Assembly: GCF_002269125.1 (NCBI RefSeq)
Contig: NZ_NQKI01000002.1
Coordinates: 222,955 to 286,954 of the forward strand
DNA: 64,000 bases
Direction of reading: 5' to 3'
From: Pseudomonas lundensis
Lineage (GTDB): Bacteria > Pseudomonadota > Gammaproteobacteria > Pseudomonadales > Pseudomonadaceae
Each line of letters starts with the position of its first letter. The first letter of the stretch is position 1. The notes beneath the pieces are model-generated. The model was not told the origin of the DNA. It saw only the letters and a list, made by a program, of their open reading frames with translations, and made no database searches. Of this stretch, positions 24,588 to 33,318 are shown piece after piece. A program made the position numbers and the translations under genes.

Positions 24588-25861
24588 GCAGCGAGAAACT
24601 GTTTGGCGCGGGCCTGCACAGCAAGAATGGCCATGCCGATCACGACAGCCTGAAACTGGTGCTGCACCGCTACATCATCGATGCCATTGAAGAAACCGGG
24701 AAAAACCTGCTGGAAGACTCGCGCCATGCGCTGGCCCAGTTCGTGACGGACAAAGTGGCCGAATACGTGTCACGCCTGCACCTGGCGATCTCACGTTATG
24801 AAATGGAGCGTCTGGCCGAGGAAATCGTGGATGAACTCACCGGGTTTGGCCCGCTGGAAGTGCTGCTGCGCGACCCGGCGGTGACCGAAATTCTGGTCAA
24901 CGGCCCGTATCGGGTGTTTGTCGAGCGCGACGGCATTCTGCACCAGAGCGAGTTGCGTTTTATCGACGACCACCATGTCGAGCGGGTGATGCAGCGTATT
25001 CTCGCGCCGTTGGGGCGCCGCCTCGACGAATCCTCGCCCATGGTGGATGCCCGCATGCCCGACGGCAGCCGGGTCAATGCGATCATTCCGCCAATCGCCT
25101 TGGACGGCCCGTGCCTGTCGATTCGTAAGTTTCGCAAGGACATGCTCAAAAGCACGGACCTGATGGCCATGCAAACCATCGATCAGGCGATTTTCGACTT
25201 CATTCACGAAGCCGTGAGCAAGCGTTGCAACATCCTCATCAGCGGCGGCACGGGCACCGGGAAAACCACCTTGCTGAATATCCTCAGCCAGTTGATCAAC
25301 CCCTATGAGCGGCTGGTCACTATCGAGGACGTGGCCGAATTGCAGCTCGGTCACCCGCACGTGGTGCGCCTGGAAACCCGTGCGCCCAATGCTGAAGGCC
25401 ATGGTGAAGTCAAAGCCAGCGACCTGATTCGCAACGCCCTTCGGATGCGCCCCGACCGCATCATTCTCGGGGAAATCCGCGGGGTTGAAGTGCTCGACGT
25501 GTTGACCGCGATGAACACCGGGCACGATGGCTCCATGAGCACCGTGCACGCCAACACCGCACAGGATGCGCTGTTGCGACTGGAAACACTGGTGGGCCTG
25601 ACCGGGCGCACAGTGGCGGAGAAAACCCTGCGCCAAATGATCTGCGCCGCGCTGGACGTCATCATCCAGCTCACGCGCATGCCAGACGGGCGTCGCTGCG
25701 TCAGTGAAGTGTTGGAAGTGGTGAGCGTGCGCGATGATGTGTACGTCACCAACACCCTGTTCCGGCTGGATCGACGCACGGGGTTTGGCTTTATGCGCGA
25801 AGCGCTGAACCCGGCAGGCGACAAGTTACGTCGCGAGCCGATTGCGAACCTTCACGGCTGA
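24584..25861 (+). CDS. tadA: Tad secretion ATPase TadA/CpaF
   Basis: A 425-residue hexameric motor ATPase of the type II/IV secretion superfamily. Walker A GGTGTGKTT is followed by VTIEDVAELQL (Asp box), RMRPDRIILGEIRGVE (Walker B) and a His box GHDGSMSTVHAN, all intact. An N-terminal helical domain ends at EILVNGPYRVFVERDG. It powers Flp pilus assembly through TadB/TadC. The start overlaps tadZ by four bases. Confidence 0.95.
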   Translation: MSSEKLFGAGLHSKNGHADHDSLKLVLHRYIIDAIEETGKNLLEDSRHALAQFVTDKVAEYVSRLHLAISRYEMERLAEEIVDELTGFGPLEVLLRDPAVTEILVNGPYRVFVERDGILHQSELRFIDDHHVERVMQRILAPLGRRLDESSPMVDARMPDGSRVNAIIPPIALDGPCLSIRKFRKDMLKSTDLMAMQTIDQAIFDFIHEAVSKRCNILISGGTGTGKTTLLNILSQLINPYERLVTIEDVAELQLGHPHVVRLETRAPNAEGHGEVKASDLIRNALRMRPDRIILGEIRGVEVLDVLTAMNTGHDGSMSTVHANTAQDALLRLETLVGLTGRTVAEKTLRQMICAALDVIIQLTRMPDGRRCVSEVLEVVSVRDDVYVTNTLFRLDRRTGFGFMREALNPAGDKLRREPIANLHG

Positions 25862-25871
25862 GGGGCAGAAC

Positions 25872-26756
25872 ATGATCCCGGCTTTGCTGCTGTTACTGAT
25901 TGCCTTACTGATGTTGGGCCTGGCGCTGTTTATTGTTTTTCGCGTCTTGCGTAATCCGACCACCAGCCGGGTGCTCAATCGGCTGGCCGAAGGGCAGCCG
26001 CCACCGGCCGCAAAATTCGGCGGTCTGGCCTGGCTGGACCGCGCCTTCTTGCAGGCCGGGCTGCCACGGCCGTCGGAGCGCCTGGGGCTGTGGCTCGGCG
26101 TGTGGGCCGCGGCGATAGTGGTGGCGGGGCTCGTGGGTGGCTGGACGTTGTCAGTCGCCTTTGCGGTGTTGCCGCCTGTGTGTCTGAAACTGTTCCTCAG
26201 CTGGCGTTATCACCGACAGGTGCGGCGCATGGTTGAGCAGTTGCCGCAGTTGCTCGACCACTGTGTACGCAGTTTGAAGGCCGGGCGCACCTTGGCCGAT
26301 GCGGTGCTGAATGCAATCGAGGCGTCCAGTGATCCCCTCAAAACCGCCATCAGTCGCGTCTCGCGCAACGTGCAACTGGGGGTCAGCTTGCCCGAAGCGG
26401 TGCAGGACTTTGCCGAGCTTTACGAGCGTGAGGAGTTTCGCCTGTTTGCCCTCGGCTTGAAGGTCAACAACCGCTATGGCGGCAACGCCAGCGAACTGCT
26501 GGAAAACCTCATCACCCTGATCCGCGAGCGTGAACAAGGGGCGCGCCAGCTCAAAGCCATGACCGGTGAAACACGGTTTACGGCCATGGTGCTGGCGGCC
26601 TTGCCGGTGTTGGTGATGGTGTATTTCATGCTGACCAATCCCGAGTACCTGCCCAAGATGTGGAACGACACGTCCGGGCAGCACTTGTTGCTGACAGCGC
26701 TGGCAATGCAGGTGATTGGCTGCTTTACCCTATGGCGCATGGTGCGGAGCGTATGA
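25872..26756 (+). CDS. tadB: Tad inner-membrane platform protein TadB
   Basis: A 294-residue membrane protein with an N-terminal helix (ALLLLLIALLMLGLALFIVF), two central helices, a type II secretion F domain (VEQLPQLLDHCVRSLKAGRT, then EAVQDFAELYEREEFRLFALG) and C-terminal helices. With TadC it forms the platform driven by TadA. ATG 25872 follows GGGGCAGAAC; the frame is open to 25842, inside tadA. Confidence 0.93.
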   Translation: MIPALLLLLIALLMLGLALFIVFRVLRNPTTSRVLNRLAEGQPPPAAKFGGLAWLDRAFLQAGLPRPSERLGLWLGVWAAAIVVAGLVGGWTLSVAFAVLPPVCLKLFLSWRYHRQVRRMVEQLPQLLDHCVRSLKAGRTLADAVLNAIEASSDPLKTAISRVSRNVQLGVSLPEAVQDFAELYEREEFRLFALGLKVNNRYGGNASELLENLITLIREREQGARQLKAMTGETRFTAMVLAALPVLVMVYFMLTNPEYLPKMWNDTSGQHLLLTALAMQVIGCFTLWRMVRSV

Positions 26757-26757
26757 C

Positions 26758-27642
26758 ATGGCCTTGCTGATAAGCGTTGTCTTGTTGCTGGCCGCCCTGG
26801 CACTGGTGATCAACACCGTGATCCAGCAGCGGATGCGCCAGCAACGCGTCATGCAGCGTCTGGAGGGGGCGAAAACCGGGCCGGGCAAATTCAGTTCATG
26901 GCTGCGCGCGGTGGGCAGCAGCAAGGTGGGCCAGCGCTCGGTGTCGCTGGATAACGAAACTCAGGCGTTGCTCACCCGGCTGGGCTGGCGCACGGCCAGT
27001 CAGCGCTCATTGTTTGCCGCTTTTCAGGTGGGCACCCCGGTGGTGCTGGCCGGACTGGTATTTGTAGGCCATAAGGTGTTTTACCCCGACGCGGGCAACC
27101 TCGGGGTTGCACTGTTGTTCGGGTTGGCCATCGGCTACTTGATCCCCAAACGCTTACTGGCATTGGCGGCTGCCCGGCGCCAGCAACAGATCGCGAATGA
27201 GGTGTCCACGTTTATCCCGTTGCTGCGCATCCTGTTTGAGTCCGGCATGGCGGTGGAGCAAGCGCTGCGCGTGTTGAGCCAGGAGGGGCAGCAATTGTTA
27301 CCCGTGTTGACCGGGGAACTGCGGCTGGTGCTGGCCCGTGTCGACTCCGGGCTGGAGCTGGGTCAGGAACTGCAAAAAACCGCGAGCCTGCTGGCGGTCG
27401 ATGAGTTCGACGATACCTGCGTGATTCTTCAACAACTGATCCAGCAGGGCGGCGGCGCAATGAAGTCGTTGCAGGCGCTGAAAGCGTTGCTGGATGACCG
27501 GCGCCTGACGCGCATGCAGGAATACATCTCGAAAATGTCGGCCAAGATGTCCGTGGTGATGATGGTGTTTCTGTTTCCTGCATTACTGATTGTATTGGCC
27601 GGCCCCAGTTTTATGGCTATTTCGCGGGCCTTTGGCTCTTGA
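26758..27642 (+). CDS. tadC: Tad inner-membrane platform protein TadC
   Basis: A 294-residue paralogue of TadB: N-terminal membrane helix, then ANEVSTFIPLLRILFESGMAVEQALRVLS and a T2SSF core (ELGQELQKTASLLAVDEFDD), ending in a hydrophobic helix. ATG 26758 is one base after the tadB stop, so translation is probably coupled. Confidence 0.93.
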   Translation: MALLISVVLLLAALALVINTVIQQRMRQQRVMQRLEGAKTGPGKFSSWLRAVGSSKVGQRSVSLDNETQALLTRLGWRTASQRSLFAAFQVGTPVVLAGLVFVGHKVFYPDAGNLGVALLFGLAIGYLIPKRLLALAAARRQQQIANEVSTFIPLLRILFESGMAVEQALRVLSQEGQQLLPVLTGELRLVLARVDSGLELGQELQKTASLLAVDEFDDTCVILQQLIQQGGGAMKSLQALKALLDDRRLTRMQEYISKMSAKMSVVMMVFLFPALLIVLAGPSFMAISRAFGS

Positions 27643-27656
27643 CCGGGAGTGTGAGC

Positions 27657-28340
27657 ATGAAAGCTGTGATCGTCGCGTGTGGGCTGCTGATGCTGGGCGG
27701 CTGTGCGACCGGGGGCGCGAGTAACCCGCCCTGGCTGGCCTTGAGTGGCAGTTGCGCCAAGTTGAGTGGCGATCAAGAGTTGTCGATGAACCTGGCCGAC
27801 GATATGGCCAAGGAAGGCAAACTGCACGCCAGTCTGGCCAACCTGCAAAGCTTGCCTGAGCGCTATGGGCAGGTCCAGTTGCGTAAGGCACGCATCTATC
27901 GCCAGTTGGGCCGCAGCGAGGCGCAAGCCCTTTATCAAAGCTTGCTGGGCACCTGTCTGGCGGCCGAGGGCGAGCATGGTTTGGGACAATTGGCGGCGGG
28001 GCGCGGAGACAACGCGCAAGCGCTGGCCTACCTGCAAAAAGCGGCCAGTCTGGCGCCCACCGATGACAAGATTCGCAATGACTTGGGGGTGGTTTACCTG
28101 AACCTGCTGCGCATCGACGACGCACGCTTTGAATTTTTGACCGCGCTGGAGCTCAGCAAAGATGACGACGCGTTGGCGGCGTTGAACCTGGTGACGCTGT
28201 TGATCTATCAGGACAACTGGAAGCAGGCGGCGGAACTGGTCACCCGTGCCGGATTGACGCCGGAACAAGTGACCGAAGCCCAAGCGCGTGCGCAAGCACT
28301 TAAAGCCCCGGCCAGTAATCAGGTGGCGGTGCTCAAATAA
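27657..28340 (+). CDS. tadD: Tad pilus lipoprotein TadD (TPR)
   Basis: A 227-residue lipoprotein with signal MKAVIVACGLLMLGGC (Cys16) and tetratricopeptide-like repeats (AQALAYLQKAASLAPTDDKI, then DDARFEFLTALELSKDDDAL). TadD helps RcpA secretin assembly, much as pilotins do. GGGAG precedes ATG 27657. Confidence 0.9.
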   Translation: MKAVIVACGLLMLGGCATGGASNPPWLALSGSCAKLSGDQELSMNLADDMAKEGKLHASLANLQSLPERYGQVQLRKARIYRQLGRSEAQALYQSLLGTCLAAEGEHGLGQLAAGRGDNAQALAYLQKAASLAPTDDKIRNDLGVVYLNLLRIDDARFEFLTALELSKDDDALAALNLVTLLIYQDNWKQAAELVTRAGLTPEQVTEAQARAQALKAPASNQVAVLK

Positions 28341-28352
28341 CGGAGGTGTGCG

Positions 28353-28622
28353 ATGGCAATAAGCGTACGTGTCGGGGTGTTACTGCTGTGGGTGCCGTTG
28401 AGCGCACTGGCCATCGAGCCGGGCCCGGCGTCACGTTATCAGCAGGAAACCGAAAACTGGTTGCAGATTCAGGTCAGCGGTAAAGAGCGATCGAACGTGC
28501 CGCAAACGGTCACGCCGCAGGAGCGCGAACAAAGCCTGCAACGGTTGCTGAAAAGTTACGATCACGAAATCCCTGAGTACTACAAACAGGAATCGGGCAG
28601 CGGGGGCGGTACGTCCAATTAA
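28353..28622 (+). CDS. DUF3613 small exported protein of the Tad locus
   Basis: An 89-residue protein with a signal peptide (VRVGVLLLWVPLSALA) and a short polar body rich in Gln/Glu (TPQEREQSLQRLLKSYDHEI). It corresponds to PA4298 of P. aeruginosa by place and size. GGAGG precedes ATG 28353, 12 bases after the tadD stop, and it closes the plus-strand operon. Function unknown; a role in pilus biogenesis is inferred only from context. Confidence 0.82.
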   Translation: MAISVRVGVLLLWVPLSALAIEPGPASRYQQETENWLQIQVSGKERSNVPQTVTPQEREQSLQRLLKSYDHEIPEYYKQESGSGGGTSN

Positions 28623-28677
28623 AACGCCCGCCACCGCCTGTACTCGCTGGGCCGGCGCGCGTATAGGCGTGCGGGCT

Positions 28678-29454
28678 TCAGTGGGCCGTCAGCCGGTGCT
28701 GTTTGGCGCTGGCATTGGGTGACAGCGCCAGTGCCAGCTGGGTACGGTTGTTCATGTGGGTCAGGCGCAGCACTTGCGACACGTAGAGTTTGACTGTGTT
28801 TTCCGTGATGCCCAGGTCGCAGGCGATCTGGTAATTGGTCTGGCCCTTGCCCACCAGACGGGCCACGTCCAGCTGGCGTGGTGACAACTGCTGAAAGATG
28901 GCTGGCATGGTTTCAGACACGTCGTCACTGGCGCCCTCATCGGCGGCTGACAGCGGCGGGCGTCTTACCGATTCCATGTCCTGATAAAGGTCGTCAATCG
29001 AGTCCGCCAAAAACTGTAGCTTCTGATTCAAGTGCCCAAGTTGCGCGCTTTTCATGCGTTCGCGCACGCGCTCTTCCTGACGCTGAATGCCTTCGAGCAA
29101 TTCATTGAGGTCGACCGGTTTTTGGTAGTAATCCGCAATGCCGATACGCAAGGCCTTGATCACGTCCTGTTTATCGGCACGGCCGGTCAGCAGAATGCTT
29201 TCAAACAAGCGCTTTTCACCGGCGAACTTTTGCAGGTGTTGGGTCAGTTCGATGCCATTCATCTCCGGCATGTGCAAATCGCACAGCACCAGACCGATTT
29301 CGGGGTCTGCGCAGAAACTTTCAATCGCTTCGCGGCTCGACTCACAAGGCACACACCGGTAGCCGCTGCTTTCCAGAAACTCGCAGAGTTCTTCGACGAT
29401 CAAGGGCTGGTCGTCAACCACCAGCACTTTTATGAGTGGGCTAAGCTTGTTCAC
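28678..29454 (-). CDS. pprB: Response regulator PprB (LuxR-type output)
   Basis: A 258-residue regulator: receiver with VVDDQ, phospho-Asp59 in LVLCDLHMP and a KPV lysine, a coiled linker, then a LuxR-type helix-turn-helix (LSPRQLDVARLVGKGQTNYQ, then ITENTVKLYVSQVLR). PprB in P. aeruginosa activates the tad, fppA, cupE and bap genes. Its likely kinase, PprA, is encoded at 30556. The gene is convergent with the main tad operon. Confidence 0.93.
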   Translation of the reverse strand: MNKLSPLIKVLVVDDQPLIVEELCEFLESSGYRCVPCESSREAIESFCADPEIGLVLCDLHMPEMNGIELTQHLQKFAGEKRLFESILLTGRADKQDVIKALRIGIADYYQKPVDLNELLEGIQRQEERVRERMKSAQLGHLNQKLQFLADSIDDLYQDMESVRRPPLSAADEGASDDVSETMPAIFQQLSPRQLDVARLVGKGQTNYQIACDLGITENTVKLYVSQVLRLTHMNNRTQLALALSPNASAKQHRLTAH

Positions 29455-29573
29455 GCGTTACTCCATGCCTGGCAAGCCAATTCAAGGCAACTTGCCCCTC
29501 TCATCATGAGAAGGCTGGTTTAAAAGTAGACCCACTTTCCCTTGCTGTACACGGAATAAATCCTACGCATGCA

Positions 29574-30047
29574 CTAGGGCATGCACAGCCAAACCAGGGT
29601 AAAACCCGCCAGCAAAAAGGGAGCGAAGGGGATTTTTTTTGACAGATTCCCGGGATCTTCAACATCAGGCGTTGTAACCCGTTGATAAAGCAGCGGCAGG
29701 ATTTTTGACGCGATCAGCATCCACAGCACAGCACACACACCTGCGCCGATCACCGTGCCCAACACCGTCAGACGATCGGTGGCCAGGGCGAGGGCGATCA
29801 GCAGTTTTACATCGCCGGCGCCGAACGTATTGAGCGCATACCCAGGCAACGTCAGCACCAGCACGATCACCAGCGCGACCCCGGCTTCGCTGGCGGGTGC
29901 GCCGAGCCAGGTGTGGCCGCTCCAGAGCAGATACAGCACGGCCAGCGCCATACCGCCCAGTGTCAGGGTGTTGGCAATCTGGCGCTGGTACAGATCCTGA
30001 AGTGCGCAAGCGCTTAACCAGAGGTACAGGACTATTAGCGGTGTCAC
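29574..30047 (-). CDS. fppA: Flp prepilin peptidase FppA (A24 family)
   Basis: A 157-residue membrane aspartyl protease that cuts Flp and TadF-type prepilins. The catalytic aspartates are Asp18 (ACALQDLYQRQIAN) and Asp79 in the GAGD motif (TFGAGDVKLL). It lacks the N-methyltransferase domain of PilD, as usual for this subfamily. The start is GTG at 30047 with an AGGGA site upstream. It is divergent from tadF across 71 bases. Confidence 0.92.
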   Translation of the reverse strand: MTPLIVLYLWLSACALQDLYQRQIANTLTLGGMALAVLYLLWSGHTWLGAPASEAGVALVIVLVLTLPGYALNTFGAGDVKLLIALALATDRLTVLGTVIGAGVCAVLWMLIASKILPLLYQRVTTPDVEDPGNLSKKIPFAPFLLAGFTLVWLCMP

Positions 30048-30118
30048 GTAATCGGCGTCCCTTTTTGGCGAATGATTCTATGCTCATATGACGTGTGGTT
30101 TTCAGGGTAGACGCAGTC

Positions 30119-30559
30119 ATGAAAACAAGCCTCTCCACAAAGGAAAAAGGCGCAGCGGCCATCGAATTTTCGCTGGTGTTTGTGGTGTTTTTCGCCGTGT
30201 TTTACGGCGTCGTAAGTTACAGCCTGCCGCTTTTGCTGATGCAGTCGTTCAACCACTCCACGGCTGAAGCGGTGCGCCGCAGTGTGGCGCTGGACCCGAC
30301 CGTCTCCCCCGCGACGTACACGCAAGATGTACAAAATCGCGCCTTGAGCGTGTTGAGTGACCAACTCTCTTGGGTGCCGACCGCCTTGAAAAGCAGCCTT
30401 AATAAACAGGCGGTCTATAGCGGTGGGGTGCTAACCGTCACCGTCAGCCTGCCAGCCTCCGCGTTAAGCGCCATCATGCCGGTGCTGGTGCTGCCGGGGA
30501 ACATCAAGGTGCCCAGCTTGCCGACCACCTTGACGGCTCAATCGAGTTTGCAGTTTTGA
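30119..30559 (+). CDS. tadF: Tad minor pseudopilin TadF
   Basis: A 146-residue TadE-like protein. KEKGAAAIEFSLVFVVFFAV has a Gly followed by the Glu-Phe of pseudopilins and a membrane helix, so FppA should cut after that Gly. ATG 30119 is preferred over 30095. Its stop overlaps the TTG start of the kinase gene. Confidence 0.85.
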   Translation: MKTSLSTKEKGAAAIEFSLVFVVFFAVFYGVVSYSLPLLLMQSFNHSTAEAVRRSVALDPTVSPATYTQDVQNRALSVLSDQLSWVPTALKSSLNKQAVYSGGVLTVTVSLPASALSAIMPVLVLPGNIKVPSLPTTLTAQSSLQF

Positions 30560-33318
30560 TCAGCGGCGAGCGCCTGTTCGGGCGGCTACTGGGCCGGGCT
30601 GATGAGCCCGTTGCGTTGGCGCCTACCCCGCTGCTTGTAGAGGCGGGTATTCAAATACGGCTCGATCAGCACGGCCATGTGCTGGAGATACAGGCCGCGC
30701 AGCCCCATGCATTGGTCATGGCGATGGGCAATGGTCCGCCGCGGCTGTTAATCGATTATCTGGTGCCGGGCAGCACGCTGGCCCTCGAAGGCACGCCCCG
30801 AGATTGGCATGGGCAAAGCCTGGACCTCATGTTTCAGGTCGGCGGTGGCCCTGTTGTGCATACCCGCGGCTGGGTACAGCCACAGGGTGACGGCTGGTTG
30901 CTGCAACTGTTGGACATCAGCGATTTGTTGTTGGGCCAACAGCAGGCGCGCCACCGCGAGCTCACCCACCTGCTCACCACCCACATGGGCGAGCAATTGC
31001 GCCGCTGCGGCACAGCGCGCGTGCCAGCGGTGGTGACCGATCTGTTGCAGCAGGTGGCGCAGCATTGGCATATCCCGTGTGTGGCGCTGGCCTTGCCAGA
31101 CGCCACGCAGACCGAATGGCGTATCTACAGTGTTTACCAGCGCCATGATGCGCCTGCGTTGTGGGACGTCGACCAAGCGCTGGGCAGCACCCTCGACAGC
31201 TTCAATGGTCACGTCCCCCAGCGTTTTGAAGCGCTGCATGGCATCAGTGACAAGCCCCGGCTGAGCGGGCTGTTTGGCAATACCGATGGCTTGCTGGTGC
31301 CTTACAACGATCATCAAGGGGTGAGTGCGTGGCTCTTGTTCGGCCACTACCCGGCCAGTCGTCACGCCCCGTCCATGGGCGACAACGATTGGCTACAAGT
31401 GTGCGCGGCATTGGCGGGGCCGCTGCTCAATCGCCTGCGCGAGCAGCAACACGTGCAGCAGATGGAGCGCATGGAGGCGTTACAGGGCCTGCTGGGCAGC
31501 GGCTGGTGGGAGTGGTCGCCCAGCACGCAGCAACTGATGCTTGCCCCGCCTTTGGCTGCGAGCCTGCTCCCTGCTCAAGCTGCTCATATGTCCCGTGACG
31601 CGTGGTTGGGGCTGTTTCATCCGGCAGACCGGGAAGAGCTGGCCAGCCGTTTCAATGATTTGTTGTCCCACGATACCCCCCTGTTGTTGTGCGTGCGCTT
31701 GCACCAACCCGACAGTACGCGGCCGGTGACCTGGTATCGCATTCAGGGCCAGGTGCTGGGCGCAGAGGGCGGGCCACGTGTGGTGGGGTTCATGCTGGAT
31801 GTCAGTGACATGCAAAACCAGCAACAGCAAGCGGCGGCGGCCCATGCGCGGCTCGACAACCTGATTGCCAGCTCCCCGGCCGTGATTTATGTGCAGCGCT
31901 ATGCCGAGGGCGCGTTGCTGCCTGAATTCTTCAGCGCCAGCTTGCAACCTTTGTTGGGCTGGACGCGGGAAGCGTGCATGGCCGCCGCGTTGATCGAATG
32001 GGTGCACCCGGAGGACCGTGAGCACTACTTCGAGCGCACGCGACGACTGCTGCGCGAAGGCAGTGTGCGCAGTCGCTATCGACTGCGCGACCTCCAGGGC
32101 GACTACCACTGGTTACTGGACGAGGCCAAGTTGCTGCGTGACGACTTGGGGTTGCCGGTCGAGGCCGTGGGCCTGTGGCTGGACATCACCGATGCCACGG
32201 AAGCCGCGGAGCGGGTCAAGCACAGCGAAGAGCGCTATCGCATGCTGGTGGAAGATTCCCCGGCGATGATCTGCCGCTACACCCCCGACTTGACCCTGAC
32301 CTTTGGCAATCGCCCGTTAGCCAATTACCTGGAGTGCGCGCCCGAACAGTTACCGGGCATCAACCTCAGCGGCTGGTTGTCGCCGGAGCAACATCTGGCG
32401 TTTGTACAACGTTTGGCCACCTTGACCCCCGAATTCCCGGTCAGTACCGCCGAAATCAGCCTGCAACTGCCGGGGCGCGAACACGCGTGGTGGGTCTGGT
32501 CGGACCGCGGCGTGTTTGATGAGCACGGGACGTTGATCGAAGTGCAGGCGGTGGGGCGCGACAACACCGAAGTGCGGCGTTCGCAACAGCAGCTGACCCA
32601 GAGCGCCAAAATGGCCACCCTGGGCGAGATGGCCACCGGGCTGGCCCATGAGATCAATCAGCCGCTGAACGTGATGCGCATGGCCATCGTCAATGTGCTC
32701 AAACGCCTGAGCAACGGCGATGTGCAGATCGATTACCTGCAAGACAAACTCAATCGCCTCGACACCCAAGTGCAACGTGCGGCGCGGGTGGTAGACCACA
32801 TGCGGGTGTTTGGTCGGCGTTCGGAGATCGAACAGCAAGTGTTTAACCCCGCCATTGCCATCGATGGCACGCTGTCACTGCTCAGTGACGGGCTGCGCGG
32901 CAAAGGCGTAGAGATTCGCTGCGAAGGGCTGGACTGCGCCGTCAACGTGCGCGGCCATGTCGACCAACTGGAACAGGTGCTGATTAACCTGCTGGTCAAC
33001 GCCCGTGATGCCTTGCTCGGCAAGCGTGAAAAAGACCGTGACTTCGCGCCGTGGATCGGCCTTGGCATCGAAACAGCCCCCCGCCACGTGCGGTTGTGGG
33101 TACAGGACAACGCAGGCGGCATCGACCCTCGGTTGCTGGAGCGCATCTTCGAACCGTTCTTCACCACCAAACCCGTCGGCGTAGGCACGGGGCTGGGGTT
33201 GTCAGTGAGCTACGGCATCATCGACAACATGGGCGGACGGCTCAGCGTCAGCAACACCGAACACGGCGCCCGGTTTTGTGTGGAACTGCCCGTGGCGGAG
33301 GATCAGAGCACGAGTTGA
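30556..33318 (+). CDS. pprA: PprA-like sensor histidine kinase with PAS domains
   Basis: A 920-residue soluble kinase with no membrane helix that I can see. An N-terminal region of unclear fold is followed by several PAS-like modules (around DNLIASSPAVIYVQRYAEG and YRMLVEDSPAMICRYTPDLT), a HisKA domain (His698 in GLAHEINQPL) and an HATPase with NLLVNARDAL, DNAGGI and GVGTGLGLSVSYGI. The only reasonable start is TTG 30556, which overlaps the tadF stop, and the resulting length is close to what I recall for P. aeruginosa PprA. The last 16 bases overlap the 3' end of tadG on the other strand. Confidence 0.87.
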   Translation: MISGERLFGRLLGRADEPVALAPTPLLVEAGIQIRLDQHGHVLEIQAAQPHALVMAMGNGPPRLLIDYLVPGSTLALEGTPRDWHGQSLDLMFQVGGGPVVHTRGWVQPQGDGWLLQLLDISDLLLGQQQARHRELTHLLTTHMGEQLRRCGTARVPAVVTDLLQQVAQHWHIPCVALALPDATQTEWRIYSVYQRHDAPALWDVDQALGSTLDSFNGHVPQRFEALHGISDKPRLSGLFGNTDGLLVPYNDHQGVSAWLLFGHYPASRHAPSMGDNDWLQVCAALAGPLLNRLREQQHVQQMERMEALQGLLGSGWWEWSPSTQQLMLAPPLAASLLPAQAAHMSRDAWLGLFHPADREELASRFNDLLSHDTPLLLCVRLHQPDSTRPVTWYRIQGQVLGAEGGPRVVGFMLDVSDMQNQQQQAAAAHARLDNLIASSPAVIYVQRYAEGALLPEFFSASLQPLLGWTREACMAAALIEWVHPEDREHYFERTRRLLREGSVRSRYRLRDLQGDYHWLLDEAKLLRDDLGLPVEAVGLWLDITDATEAAERVKHSEERYRMLVEDSPAMICRYTPDLTLTFGNRPLANYLECAPEQLPGINLSGWLSPEQHLAFVQRLATLTPEFPVSTAEISLQLPGREHAWWVWSDRGVFDEHGTLIEVQAVGRDNTEVRRSQQQLTQSAKMATLGEMATGLAHEINQPLNVMRMAIVNVLKRLSNGDVQIDYLQDKLNRLDTQVQRAARVVDHMRVFGRRSEIEQQVFNPAIAIDGTLSLLSDGLRGKGVEIRCEGLDCAVNVRGHVDQLEQVLINLLVNARDALLGKREKDRDFAPWIGLGIETAPRHVRLWVQDNAGGIDPRLLERIFEPFFTTKPVGVGTGLGLSVSYGIIDNMGGRLSVSNTEHGARFCVELPVAEDQSTS

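Noticed and set aside
33303..33318. Frameshift or assembly error at the pprA/tadG overlap
   Set aside because: Both proteins reach a natural family-like C-terminus, so a real overlap is simpler.
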